A DNA stretch of 64,000 nucleotides from Geomonas diazotrophica (GTDB lineage Bacteria; Desulfobacterota; Desulfuromonadia; Geobacterales; Geobacteraceae), in the NCBI RefSeq assembly GCF_018919385.1, contig NZ_JAHLMF010000004.1, positions 186,001-250,000 of the forward strand, read 5' to 3'. The position numbers were made by a program, and so were the translations under genes. The notes beneath the pieces are model-generated. The model did no database searches and was not told the DNA's origin. It saw nothing but the letters and a program-made list of their open reading frames with translations. Positions within the stretch are counted from its first letter, which is position 1. Each line of letters begins with the position of its first letter. Positions 1 through 8,130 of this stretch are shown here, one piece after another.

Positions 1-34
1 CAAGCATCCATCTCCCGATTAAGTTGCAGGCATC

Positions 35-799
35 ATGCGCTTACTGCTTACCATCATCTTCCTCTGCCTTGCGGTGCCTGCCCTTGCCGCAAATGATCGC
101 CTGGTAAAGATTGAGACCAGGCCAGGGGTGTTCGTTCCCTTCTATTACATGAAACGCGAAGGAGCCAAGGCGACCGTCCTCTTGTTGACCGGAGGCAGCG
201 GCGGCATCGCGGTAAAGAACGGCATCCCCACCTCCAACAACTTCCTGGTCAGAAGCAGGGACCTCTTCGCGGCCAACGGCTTCAACGTCGTCGTGGTCGG
301 CAAGCCTTCCGACCACGACGATCTTGACGGAACCTTCCGAACCAGCCCGGAGCATGCCGAAGACCTGAGGCGGGTGATCGCCTTCGCGAAAGGCGATGCC
401 GGTTCCCCCGTCTGGGTCATCGGGACCAGCATGGGGACTATTTCAGCCGCGGCACTGGCCACCGTCGCCGGCAAGGACGAGATAAACGGCATCGTGTTGA
501 CCTCCAGCGTCACCCGCAAAAAGGTTGGCGCCCTCCCCCAACAAAAGCTCGAACTGATAAAGCAGCCCGTACTGGTCGTGCATCATCAATCCGATGAGTG
601 CAAGATCTGCGTCCCAGGCGACCTCCCCCAGATCATCCAGCAGATGAAAAACGCCCCCATCAAAAAGGAAGTCTACGTAAGCGGCGGCACCACCCCGACC
701 GGGGACCCGTGCCAGGCGCTGCACCGGCATGGCTTCATCGGAGTAGAGAAAGAGGTCGTGGACCTTATTTCCGATTGGATCAAGAATCCAAAACCATAA
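35..799 (+). CDS. secreted alpha/beta hydrolase
   Basis: 254 aa with a clear Sec signal peptide (hydrophobic residues 3-16, cleavage probably after ALA at 17-19). The nucleophile elbow is G-T-S-M-G with Ser132; Asp187 in HHQSDE and His232 in HRHGF are good candidates to finish a Ser-Asp-His triad. An LTGGSGG stretch near residue 51 resembles the oxyanion-hole loop of the fold. The substrate cannot be told from sequence. The protein should act in the periplasm. It ends 23 bp before the merB start on the same strand, so the two may be co-transcribed, although nothing shows a shared function. The N-terminus lies close to the window edge but the start is inside it. Confidence 0.85.
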   Translation: MRLLLTIIFLCLAVPALAANDRLVKIETRPGVFVPFYYMKREGAKATVLLLTGGSGGIAVKNGIPTSNNFLVRSRDLFAANGFNVVVVGKPSDHDDLDGTFRTSPEHAEDLRRVIAFAKGDAGSPVWVIGTSMGTISAAALATVAGKDEINGIVLTSSVTRKKVGALPQQKLELIKQPVLVVHHQSDECKICVPGDLPQIIQQMKNAPIKKEVYVSGGTTPTGDPCQALHRHGFIGVEKEVVDLISDWIKNPKP

Positions 800-822
800 G
801 AGGCTGCAAAGGGAGTCACCTT

Positions 823-1485
823 ATGATACGCCGTGAAGGAATAGCTATGGTGGATGTGAACGCATTCGATGCTGTTCAGGCGGGCTTGAACTGTGACCAT
901 CCGGAAGTCTGGCTGTTCCTACTGCGCGCCCTGAGTAAGGGACAGCCCGTCTCCCGTAAGAGCATAGCGGAGGCACTTGCGATGTCCCTACCCGACGTCG
1001 AAGTGGCGTTGGGGACTTTTGCAGATACCGTGTACGACGACAACGGAGACATAGTGGCCTGCGGCCTCTCGCTTCTTCCAACGCCGCACTCTTTTAAGGT
1101 TTGCGGCAAGGAGTTGTACACCTGGTGCGCCCTGGATGCTCTGATGTATCCCAGGGCACTGGACCAAGTGGTGCAGGTTGAATCGCGCTGCCCCGTCACG
1201 GGGAGTCGGGTTTGTTTGACGGTGGGTCCAACCGGAGTGAGCTACGTGTCACCGGCTGAAGTTGTCCTTTCCATGGTGATACCTGGAAAGAAGGGTGGCT
1301 GTTGCAATGTCCGTAGCAGTTTTTGCAGCGGGGTTCATTTCATCAGCTCAGAGGAAGCTGCCGCCACCTGGATGTCGCAACATCCTGACGCGTTCATTTT
1401 GTCAGTCCCTAAGGCATGGCAACTGGGAAATACAGTAGTGCAGCGAAGATTGGAAGGAGCCGCCGGCGTAACCGGTCACGATTGA
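823..1485 (+). CDS. merB: organomercurial (alkylmercury) lyase MerB
   Basis: 220 aa. MerB cleaves the C-Hg bond of organomercurials in the cytoplasm. The three residues known to be catalytic in MerB are all present: Cys102 and Asp105 in WCALD, and Cys168 in SSFCSGVHF. The structural cysteine at SRC (residue 123) and the LTV-P-GV-V-P stretch also fit. I start at ATG 823 because GGGAG lies 7 bp upstream; ATG 847 (GAAGGA upstream) is an alternative that removes eight residues. No merA, merR, merT or merP is nearby, so this is an orphan merB: released Hg(II) would need a reductase or export system encoded elsewhere. A double cysteine precedes the NVR stretch (CCNVR, 160-164). Confidence 0.88.
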   Translation: MIRREGIAMVDVNAFDAVQAGLNCDHPEVWLFLLRALSKGQPVSRKSIAEALAMSLPDVEVALGTFADTVYDDNGDIVACGLSLLPTPHSFKVCGKELYTWCALDALMYPRALDQVVQVESRCPVTGSRVCLTVGPTGVSYVSPAEVVLSMVIPGKKGGCCNVRSSFCSGVHFISSEEAAATWMSQHPDAFILSVPKAWQLGNTVVQRRLEGAAGVTGHD

Positions 1486-1524
1486 TTCTAATGCCGGCGA
1501 AGCGTTTGGGAATGAGGGGACCGG

Positions 1525-2256
1525 ATGAAACTTAACATCACCACAACAACCATGCTTTGGCCTTTGATTGTTAGTTGCCTCCTCCTCGGCGGTTGCATCA
1601 CATCCAGGGAAGAGTTCAACAAGGATCTCGACGCCATCGTCGAGAAGCCCGCGTCATTACACCAGTTGGTAACCGGCCCCGATCCCGATGGCGATATGTC
1701 AAGGCTCTACCGAGATCTGCTGCTCGATGACGCCGTACGAAAAGCCGTTTATGACGAGGCGGTGAAACAGGGGGTTAATTGGTCGACGGACAGGATGTTG
1801 GCTACTAACTGGTACAATACCCTCCATAGCCGCGGTCTCTCAAACTTGCCTCTCGCGCAGAAGCAGGCTATTCTCCGTGAAGTCAGCGGCGTGTTGAAAA
1901 GGCTGGACGACAACAGTTGCAACCCCCGCTCGTTTAAAATCGACGTAACGACCCTTCCTCCGGCGGAACGCAGGCGTTTCCTAGATTTTTTTGAATCAGC
2001 TATAAAGTTGGGAGCGACTTGCGAGGCACCCATCAAAGAGCCGAGCAAGGCTGAAATGATGGTGGCGATTGTAGCCTTAATTGCAAAGGGAAAAGAAAAG
2101 TATTCCGATCACGAGCTAGTTGAGATAATAACCCCCTTGTCAGAGCCGAAAGACGCAGTAAAGGGCGGGAAATGCAAATCCTTTGAGAAAATACTGGAGG
2201 CGCTACTTGAGCTGGACCCAAAGTATCAGCAGACTTTACTTGGCTTCATGAAGTAA
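1525..2256 (+). CDS. hypothetical lipoprotein
   Basis: 243 aa. A type II signal peptide ends in a lipobox (LLLGGC, Cys at about residue 24), so the mature protein should be a lipid-anchored periplasmic or outer-membrane protein. The rest is charged and helical with two later cysteine-containing segments (SCNP, GATCEAP). I recognise no family. GGGACCGG just upstream of ATG 1525 is a weak ribosome-binding site. It follows merB by 39 bp on the same strand. Confidence 0.7.
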   Translation: MKLNITTTTMLWPLIVSCLLLGGCITSREEFNKDLDAIVEKPASLHQLVTGPDPDGDMSRLYRDLLLDDAVRKAVYDEAVKQGVNWSTDRMLATNWYNTLHSRGLSNLPLAQKQAILREVSGVLKRLDDNSCNPRSFKIDVTTLPPAERRRFLDFFESAIKLGATCEAPIKEPSKAEMMVAIVALIAKGKEKYSDHELVEIITPLSEPKDAVKGGKCKSFEKILEALLELDPKYQQTLLGFMK

Positions 2257-2529
2257 TCCCGCCCGACAGCAGGATCCTCGCTGAAAAGCCAGTCGGGGCC
2301 GAGCGGGACGCTGACCAGGTGGGAGAGGAACGGAAAAGCACCCCGATCCAAAGATACACCCGGGTGCCTGGAAGGCGGGTGACGCGTGTAAGATTATAAG
2401 ACCATGAAAAACTTATATTCTTATGCATGTCCCCTTGGCTTGCGGCTAAAAAATCCAGTCGGGATGACGACAAAACGCCCCCGTCCAGAGATGGACGGGG
2501 GCGTCAACGTTTCGCAGCTAAAACTGTTC
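2257..2529. other. intergenic region between convergent genes
   Basis: No convincing gene. It holds the strong hairpin annotated at 2475-2504 and a weaker pairing (TCCCGC near 2258 with GCGGGA near 2305) just after the lipoprotein stop, which could be that gene's own terminator. Confidence 0.5.
2475..2504. terminator. bidirectional terminator hairpin
   Basis: A perfect 12-bp stem (acgcccccgtcc with ggacgggggcgt) around a 6-nt loop lies between the convergent lipoprotein and fibronectin-like genes. On the minus strand the stem is followed by GTTTTG, a short T-tract, so it best fits the minus-strand gene. Confidence 0.75.
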
Positions 2530-3171
2530 TTACAAGGACCTGATGCACACCGGCAGGCACCAGGGACCGCGGCCGTTGGAGGAGAGGATGCTGGCACGGA
2601 TCCAGTACAGCTTGCCGGGCTCCCTGCCGGGAATGGAAATCTTCGAGGCCAGGGGAAAGTCATCTACATCTATCCATGTAGGATTTGTTGTCGGATCCTG
2701 ATCGGTGATCTGTACCCGGTAGCTCTTGGCACCCGGGTACCTGATGATCTTGCCCAATAAGATCCCCGACTCCTTACCATGGCTAACCGTGAATTCCGGG
2801 GAAGGCGGAGGACCGGTAACGGTTTTCTTCACCTGCAGCGGACGAACCTTGAACCCCGCCCTCTGCAGAGCGTTGCGGTCGCTTTCGACAGCAAGTTCGA
2901 CATACTTGCCGATCCTGGCCATCCGCTTCTTAGCCAACTCGTGAAACTCGTCCCTTTCCTTCACCATCGCCACATCATGGTTTTGCGCTCGGGCTATCGC
3001 GGCCTCTAAAAAATCCGCGTCCTCGCCCAACCCTTCGATCGACCTCAACCACGGTGGCCACGGCTTTAGGTTGGGGTGATCATGATTGAGCAGCATGACC
3101 TTGACGGTCCGCAGCATCTCCGCCGTCTCCTGGGGAGAAGAGCCGTATTGAGGGGCTAGCACTGTTTGCAT
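2530..3171 (-). CDS. fibronectin type III-like domain protein
   Basis: 213 aa from ATG 3171, chosen because AGGAGG lies 4 bp upstream; an in-frame upstream start at 3213 has no such site. The N-terminal ~110 residues are helical and charged, containing a segment resembling bacterial proteins annotated as 'fibronectin type III domain' in Geobacter. The C-terminal ~90 residues look like a single FnIII-type beta sandwich, with a W-x-D...ASKISIPGREPGKLYWIRAS pattern (shortened here) and a closing NGRGPW. No signal peptide. Its role is unknown; the family assignment is from memory and moderately sure. Confidence 0.7.
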   Translation of the reverse strand: MQTVLAPQYGSSPQETAEMLRTVKVMLLNHDHPNLKPWPPWLRSIEGLGEDADFLEAAIARAQNHDVAMVKERDEFHELAKKRMARIGKYVELAVESDRNALQRAGFKVRPLQVKKTVTGPPPSPEFTVSHGKESGILLGKIIRYPGAKSYRVQITDQDPTTNPTWIDVDDFPLASKISIPGREPGKLYWIRASILSSNGRGPWCLPVCIRSL

Positions 3172-3820
3172 AATTCCTCCTGGCTGGTGAAATCTCGTCT
3201 CCAGGAGAAGCATACATGAAACGAATCAAATTACAACAAACTAATTTTTTGTTTAGGCTTTCGAACAACATGCCACGCTTCGCTACCGGCCGCTGCAAAA
3301 GCCGGCCGGGTATGGATAAGGGCGGGCAATTCGCGCTGAGGCGGTCGGTCTTCTTGACCATCTTTGCCGCCCCCTTATCGGGCCCGCGAAAGAGTTGTGC
3401 AAGCATCGGCTATTTCTTTGCAAACATTGCGGATTGTTTCGCAAACTTCCCGCGAAAATTAAACTTTTCAACACACTGAAATAATATGAGTTTTAGGAAG
3501 ATCGACAAAGGGTTGGTCAAAGTTGACGAATAGTTTGGCAAGGTTTCGGGAAAGTTTAACAAACTTCAGGCGAACCTATTAAAGGGTCCTGCCGAGTGGG
3601 CGAAGTCCGGCAGGATCCTTTTCAAACCTTCGCGCAGGCGTGTCGACATCCGCTGGAGGTGTATCAAAATCGGCGAATAGCGTCGCAAAGATCGCCCGCC
3701 GGTGTGAAAGGCTTATCGAATCCTGATCAAACTCTGCCCCTCGCTCGTCGACCTTCGGACGGGGTTTGGCAACATCTGCCGAAAGGTGCTCGAGGAATTT
3801 CTCCAATAAAGGTCAGCCAC
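3172..3820. other. gene-free, AT-richer region with decayed repeats
   Basis: About 650 bp with no ORF that looks like a real protein. It holds one terminator-like hairpin (3584-3618) and an imperfect ~30-bp direct repeat (3517-3546 and 3664-3693) sharing TCAAA and CGAATAG. Read on the minus strand, the two copies translate to similar short peptides (LAKLFVNFD and FATLFADFD), in different frames, which suggests remnants of a repeated coding sequence. Confidence 0.45.
3584..3618. terminator. terminator-like hairpin
   Basis: 11-bp stem (gggtcctgccg with cggcaggatcc, one G-T wobble), flanked by AAA on the left and TTTTC on the right, so it could work in either direction. It lies about 200 bp downstream of the GH15 stop codon. 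Confidence 0.55.
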
Positions 3821-6244
3821 TTATCCGCCGAGTTGTGCGGCACCGATGCTGACTGCCCAGTCCACTCCCTCCCAATGTCCGGCCTCCAGCCAGTAAAACG
3901 TGAACCTTGCCTGTTTTCCTTCGGTTAGCGACCCGGTCGCCAGATCTGCTGAGTGAATCCCCAGCCCGGTATCGTTGGTTCGTATTTCCTGGGACGTGTT
4001 CCACTCATCAGGACTCCAGCGAATGACAGCGGGCGCCAGCGTCTCGATGCGCAGAATCTTGCCGGCTGGCAAGGAATGAATTTTGTGGTTGAAGCGCCAC
4101 ACCAGGCAAAAGGCCTCGGTATTTTCCGTCAGGTAACGGGCCACTGGCTGGGGCGGTATATCGAAGACCCGTCCGTCATTCAGTGAGCGGAGGAGCTTCA
4201 GGTATTCGGCGTGTGCCCAAACAAGCGGCATGGCCGAACCGGATGGCCGGCCGAAAAAAAGCTCCCGGTCCGGCAGGTCCGGCGCGTCCCAGATCTGCTC
4301 CGATAAAAGCCCGTCAGCGCTGGCAAAGGATTCTAAGGCTGCCTGAAGCCGCTTTGCCTCTTGCACCCGGCCTGCCGCCAGTTCGAAGTGGGCACGTTCG
4401 CCGGTCAGAAGCGGCCACACCCGGCCGATCCCGGTGCCATCAAAAGGTTCGCCATCTTCATGTTCGCCGTAGCCGTCACCATTGTACCGGTGCCAGATCG
4501 GGCCCTGCGGCGCCTCAACCTTGAGCAGCGCATCTACGACCTTGACCGTGTCCCGAATACGCGGGTCATCTGCTGCACGCAATCCGAATCGAACCAGTGC
4601 CAGGGCATCGGGGCTTACCAGGTGGCAGACAGGGCTTTCGGCCTGGTCCGTTGTCACGTTTTTTACAGCTATGCTCTCCAGGAACCGCGAAACACCCTCT
4701 TCTTTCACAATCGGCGCGATCCGGACGTAGTACCCAGCGACATCGTACTTGCGACACCAATCGGTGCCGCTCACGAACATCCAGCGATCAATCGATGCAT
4801 GCCAGACATCGGCGGTCTCGCGCAGGTACCTTGCGATGCCAGGTTCATGGTGCAGATCGGCCAGGTCTGCCGCAGCCAGCAGCGCTGCGATTTCGGCGGC
4901 CACCGTGAACGGCGAATAGCCGGGATCTTCCTCCCACCGGTCCTGCGGGCTCACCGGTCCGTTGCGGACCAGGTAGGCGGCAGCCTGTCGCACCATCGGC
5001 CAGAACCTGGCCACGTCGGCGGTGTCCAGAGCCTTCTCGCGCCGGGCCAGGTCAACGAGCAGAACCGGCAGGGCTGTCTCGTCCATCTGGATGCCGTTCC
5101 AGTAGGGCGAACCGTCCAGCCACATGTTCTGGGCCCAGTGTCCGTCCGCCTCCTGGGTTGCCTGCAGATAGCAGAGCACACGGCGGACCTCCCCATGGGC
5201 GCCGGCAGCCAGGAGCCCCCCCGCCGACTCGGCCAAGTCGCGCGGCCAGGCGAGGTGATAGCCGCCCAGATCGTTATCCCCCTTGCTGAATCCCCACGGG
5301 ATGGAAAGGCTCGCGATTATTCCGCCGGGGAAATTGAAGGCCTCGTGTGCGCGCACGACGGCCGTGCTGGTCCGGTAAAGATTTTGTCCATTGTCCGATC
5401 GGTTCTTGTCGAGTTGCAGCAGAGTCGCCTGCCACCCGCTCCACTGCCGAACATACTTCGATTGTGCTGCTTCGAAGCCGTCCTGGAGTGTTGCGCGGGC
5501 GCGGTTTCCGGCTTCAGCTGCGTTACGCCCAAACCCCAAGGCCAGCACGAATTCTCCTCCGCCAGCTTGCAGGTCGACCTCTGCCGTCAGGGCGACATTG
5601 CCGTTTTCGGCCCGCGTGTAGTCCCATGCCATCTGTTGGTGAGAGGTGATGTCCTGCCAGCCGTCTGAGAATCCAACGAAGCCCACGGAGCGCTTCATCC
5701 ATGGAACTGAACAGGCTAGCGCCAGCGCATTTCCGTCCCGTTCGGCGAACAACATGGGCTGGCCTTTATACTCGCCAATCCAGGCCGTATTGCCGGCACC
5801 GTGATTGCCCAGGTGCGGCGCGAGCAGCACATAGAGTCGATAATCGGAGACCTGCCCCTTTTGGGCAACGAATCGGGTTTGTTGCAAGACGGTGTCCCGC
5901 TGCGGGTCAGCCAAAATCTTCTTCTCGATCCGGTAGCGACCAAGCCTGCACGTGTTGAACAGATGGAACGCAGGCACCCCCTTGGCCAGCCAGCGGAGTT
6001 CGCTGGTAGTGTCTCGCTTTTCCTCGGAAAGGAACTCTGCTCCGTCAGTGACGATCAACCCCATGTCGCGTACACAGGCCTGATCAATGCGAGGGTAATA
6101 GATCTCGTTAAAAATCCCGTGGCTCAGGGTAAACCAGACCCGGCTCTTGTCGCTCAGTGCGGTGCCCATACCCGACTTGGCACTGGAGGTCCAGCGCGCT
6201 GGAATTCCGGGCCAGCCCGGTGCATGTCCATCTGGCGCATCCAT
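3821..6244 (-). CDS. GH15 glucan 1,4-alpha-glucosidase (glucoamylase / glucodextranase type)
   Basis: 807 aa. An N-terminal beta-sandwich domain (about 10-270) of the kind found in bacterial glucoamylases and glucodextranases is followed by an alpha/alpha-barrel (about 290-690). The substrate-site segment LAWPRDLAES is at about 331-340. Likely catalytic acids are Glu439 in WEEDPGYSP and Glu616 in LTGERAHFEL, matching the family's two carboxylates. It would release glucose from the non-reducing ends of alpha-glucans. No signal peptide is visible, so it is probably cytoplasmic and acts on storage glycogen or imported dextrins. AGGAGG lies 4 bp before ATG. The SDR and aquaporin genes lie just upstream on the same strand. 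Confidence 0.9.
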   Translation of the reverse strand: MDAPDGHAPGWPGIPARWTSSAKSGMGTALSDKSRVWFTLSHGIFNEIYYPRIDQACVRDMGLIVTDGAEFLSEEKRDTTSELRWLAKGVPAFHLFNTCRLGRYRIEKKILADPQRDTVLQQTRFVAQKGQVSDYRLYVLLAPHLGNHGAGNTAWIGEYKGQPMLFAERDGNALALACSVPWMKRSVGFVGFSDGWQDITSHQQMAWDYTRAENGNVALTAEVDLQAGGGEFVLALGFGRNAAEAGNRARATLQDGFEAAQSKYVRQWSGWQATLLQLDKNRSDNGQNLYRTSTAVVRAHEAFNFPGGIIASLSIPWGFSKGDNDLGGYHLAWPRDLAESAGGLLAAGAHGEVRRVLCYLQATQEADGHWAQNMWLDGSPYWNGIQMDETALPVLLVDLARREKALDTADVARFWPMVRQAAAYLVRNGPVSPQDRWEEDPGYSPFTVAAEIAALLAAADLADLHHEPGIARYLRETADVWHASIDRWMFVSGTDWCRKYDVAGYYVRIAPIVKEEGVSRFLESIAVKNVTTDQAESPVCHLVSPDALALVRFGLRAADDPRIRDTVKVVDALLKVEAPQGPIWHRYNGDGYGEHEDGEPFDGTGIGRVWPLLTGERAHFELAAGRVQEAKRLQAALESFASADGLLSEQIWDAPDLPDRELFFGRPSGSAMPLVWAHAEYLKLLRSLNDGRVFDIPPQPVARYLTENTEAFCLVWRFNHKIHSLPAGKILRIETLAPAVIRWSPDEWNTSQEIRTNDTGLGIHSADLATGSLTEGKQARFTFYWLEAGHWEGVDWAVSIGAAQLGG

Positions 6245-6281
6245 AACGCCTCCTGTTTCTGGGTTTCGTGCCTATTCCCCG

Positions 6282-7064
6282 CTAACCGCCCTGGGCGAAG
6301 TCGGGATAATCAGTCATGCCCCCATCCACGAAGACCGTGCGACCGGTCACGTAGGACGCGACGTCGGAGACCAGTACCACCACCATGCGGGCTACTTCCT
6401 CCGGATCGCCGAGCCGCCTCAAGGGAATCTTCTTAATCAAGTCATGCAGGTTCGCCGGATCGCTCCAAACGGAGCGGTTGATCGCAGTCTTGACCGCCCC
6501 GGGTGCAACCGACAACACCCGTATTCCGTGAGGAGCAGCCTCCTGGGCAAGGGTCTTGGTCAGCATGCTGATGGCAGCCTTACTGGTGGTATAGGCGCTA
6601 TAGCCGGACCAGGCGATTTCTTCATGCACCGAGCTGATGTTTAGGATGACCCCGCTTTCCTGCGGCACCATCCGCTGCAGGGCTTCGCGCGCACAATAGA
6701 AGGCTCCCATCAGATTCACCTCGATCACTTCTCGCCATGTTTCAATACCGGTCTCCCATCCCAGAGCGCGACCACCATCAATGCCCGCATTGTTGACCAG
6801 TATATCAATCCCCCCCCAGGCAGCATCGATCCTTTGGAACATTTTCGCGACAGCCTCAGGGTTTGTAACGTCGGCTTTGATCGTAATGGCAACGCCGTGT
6901 TGCGACTGTATCCGTTGCGCGAGCGATTGCGCGACTTCGGGATGTGCAACGTAGTTGATCGCAACCCGCGCGCCCGCATCGGCAAGGCATAGTGAAATTG
7001 CCTCACCGATGCCGGAATTGCCGCCGGTGACAAGGGCACGCTTGCCGTCAAGCCTGATATTCAT
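6282..7064 (-). CDS. SDR-family oxidoreductase, glucose 1-dehydrogenase-like
   Basis: 260 aa. Classical short-chain dehydrogenase: TGGNSGIGEA nucleotide-binding loop at 13-22, NNAG at about 91-94, SS at 144-145, and Tyr158-x3-Lys162 catalytic pair. The NISSVHE...GYSAYTTSK pattern is most like bacterial glucose 1-dehydrogenases, which oxidise glucose to gluconolactone with NAD(P)+. Start at 7064 is set by GAGGAGGAG 5 bp upstream. Next to a glucoamylase this fits a glucan-to-glucose-to-gluconate path, but SDR substrate specificity cannot be read reliably from sequence. Confidence 0.82.
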   Translation of the reverse strand: MNIRLDGKRALVTGGNSGIGEAISLCLADAGARVAINYVAHPEVAQSLAQRIQSQHGVAITIKADVTNPEAVAKMFQRIDAAWGGIDILVNNAGIDGGRALGWETGIETWREVIEVNLMGAFYCAREALQRMVPQESGVILNISSVHEEIAWSGYSAYTTSKAAISMLTKTLAQEAAPHGIRVLSVAPGAVKTAINRSVWSDPANLHDLIKKIPLRRLGDPEEVARMVVVLVSDVASYVTGRTVFVDGGMTDYPDFAQGG

Positions 7065-7090
7065 GGCACTCCTCCTCTTTGTGCAACGAA

Positions 7091-7870
7091 TCAACCCTTC
7101 CAGCGAAAAACCCCGTATCGGTCGTGCCCAAAGTGGTAGAGCTTTGCGACCTCAACAGTGAGCCAAGCCGCCCCGGAAAACCGGTAAAAAGCTACGCCTA
7201 GAACAGCACCCAGCAATGGGCCCAACCAGTAAATCCACCAGCCATGCCAAGCGCCGGAGATCACCGCTGGGCCAAGGCTGCGGGCCGGATTAGTGCTAGT
7301 GCCGGAGATTGGCGCTTCCATGAAAACCATGGCGGCATACAAAATTGGAAATAAAGCAGGTGTGAAAGGCCGCAGTCGACGACGCCCGAGGAAGAAGAAT
7401 AGCCCAACAATGAGGGCGCAAGTAGTGGCCACTTCTCCAAGCAATACCCAGAAGGCCCCGTAACCCGCACCGGGCAGGGTAGCACCGAACGCCACGCTGC
7501 GTCCCATCTCCCCCCACGCCATTAAGGGTAGCGCCCCGACCACTGCGCCGGTGAGCTGCGACAGTATATAGCCCAAAACATGACGAGCTCTCAGGGTGCC
7601 CATTAGCCAGAATGCCAGGGTGACAACCGGGTTGATGTGCGCTCCGCTTTCTTTGCCGAGCGGAGAGAGAGCAATCAGGGCACCGGTGGTGCCGAACAGA
7701 AAGCCTGTGACAAGCCGACGCCAACCTGCGCTCGGAACGAGTTGAACCATGGGGCTGTCTTGGCCAAAGGCCAGGATCACAATCGACAACCCAACTGCAA
7801 CAAGCAACGCCGTGCCTATAAACTCCGCACCGAATAGCAGCCACGGAATAGGTCGATCATGCGTATCCAT
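7091..7870 (-). CDS. aquaporin / MIP-family channel
   Basis: 259 aa with about six transmembrane helices and the two half-helix signatures of MIP channels: N80-P-V (first motif altered from NPA) and N194-P-A-R (second intact with the pore arginine). It should move water or small neutral solutes across the inner membrane. The ATG at 7870 is preceded by GAAGGAACAGG. It is the first gene of a minus-strand set with the SDR and glucoamylase. The C-terminal tail has TVEVAKLYHFGHDRYG, which I do not recognise. The NPV replacement occurs in some bacterial members. Confidence 0.88.
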   Translation of the reverse strand: MDTHDRPIPWLLFGAEFIGTALLVAVGLSIVILAFGQDSPMVQLVPSAGWRRLVTGFLFGTTGALIALSPLGKESGAHINPVVTLAFWLMGTLRARHVLGYILSQLTGAVVGALPLMAWGEMGRSVAFGATLPGAGYGAFWVLLGEVATTCALIVGLFFFLGRRRLRPFTPALFPILYAAMVFMEAPISGTSTNPARSLGPAVISGAWHGWWIYWLGPLLGAVLGVAFYRFSGAAWLTVEVAKLYHFGHDRYGVFRWKG

Positions 7871-7954
7871 CCTGTTCCTTCTTTCCAGGCACATAAGGTG
7901 CGATATCGCTTTGATCTCATGCCGTCTCTGCTTTCCATCGTTAAACTTGAGTAC

Positions 7955-7982
7955 AGGATAGCACTGGACAGGGCTATGTAAA
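7955..7982 (-). promoter_or_regulatory. candidate sigma-70 promoter for the aquaporin operon
   Basis: On the minus strand TTTACA (-35) and TATCCT (-10) are separated by 16 bp, about 85 bp upstream of the aquaporin start. Pattern match only. Confidence 0.35.
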
Positions 7983-8051
7983 TCCGTTTTGAGACAGGGA
8001 GATGAGACAAGACAGTAGTAGGACGGTGAAACTGAGGGGGGGGAATTGAGA

Positions 8052-8081
8052 GGGGTCAGGTCTGGGCCCAGACCTGACCCC
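8052..8081. repeat. perfect 30-bp REP-like palindrome
   Basis: 15-bp arms (ggggtcaggtctggg and its exact complement) meet with no loop. The core GGGTCAGGTCT is, from memory, the tip sequence of REP elements mobilised by RAYT (IS200-like) transposases in many bacteria. It sits in the 260-bp gap between the aquaporin and RelA/SpoT genes. Confidence 0.7.
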
Positions 8082-8130
8082 GGTATGCCCGGTACGCTTT
8101 TAAGACCTGGCGCGGATCAGAAACAGGGGA

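Noticed and set aside
598-822. In-frame 5' extension of the merB ORF
   Set aside because: It overlaps the upstream hydrolase gene, its protein is Arg/Pro-rich and unlike MerB, and ATG 823 has a good ribosome-binding site.
3579-3928. Short ORFs on both strands in the 3.2-3.9 kb gap
   Set aside because: No ribosome-binding site, no family and odd composition; one runs over the end of the GH15 gene. Treated as decayed or non-coding DNA.
4361-5668. 435-aa plus-strand ORF inside the GH15 gene
   Set aside because: Shadow of the GH15 coding strand; Arg/Pro/Gln/His-rich and without a recognisable domain.
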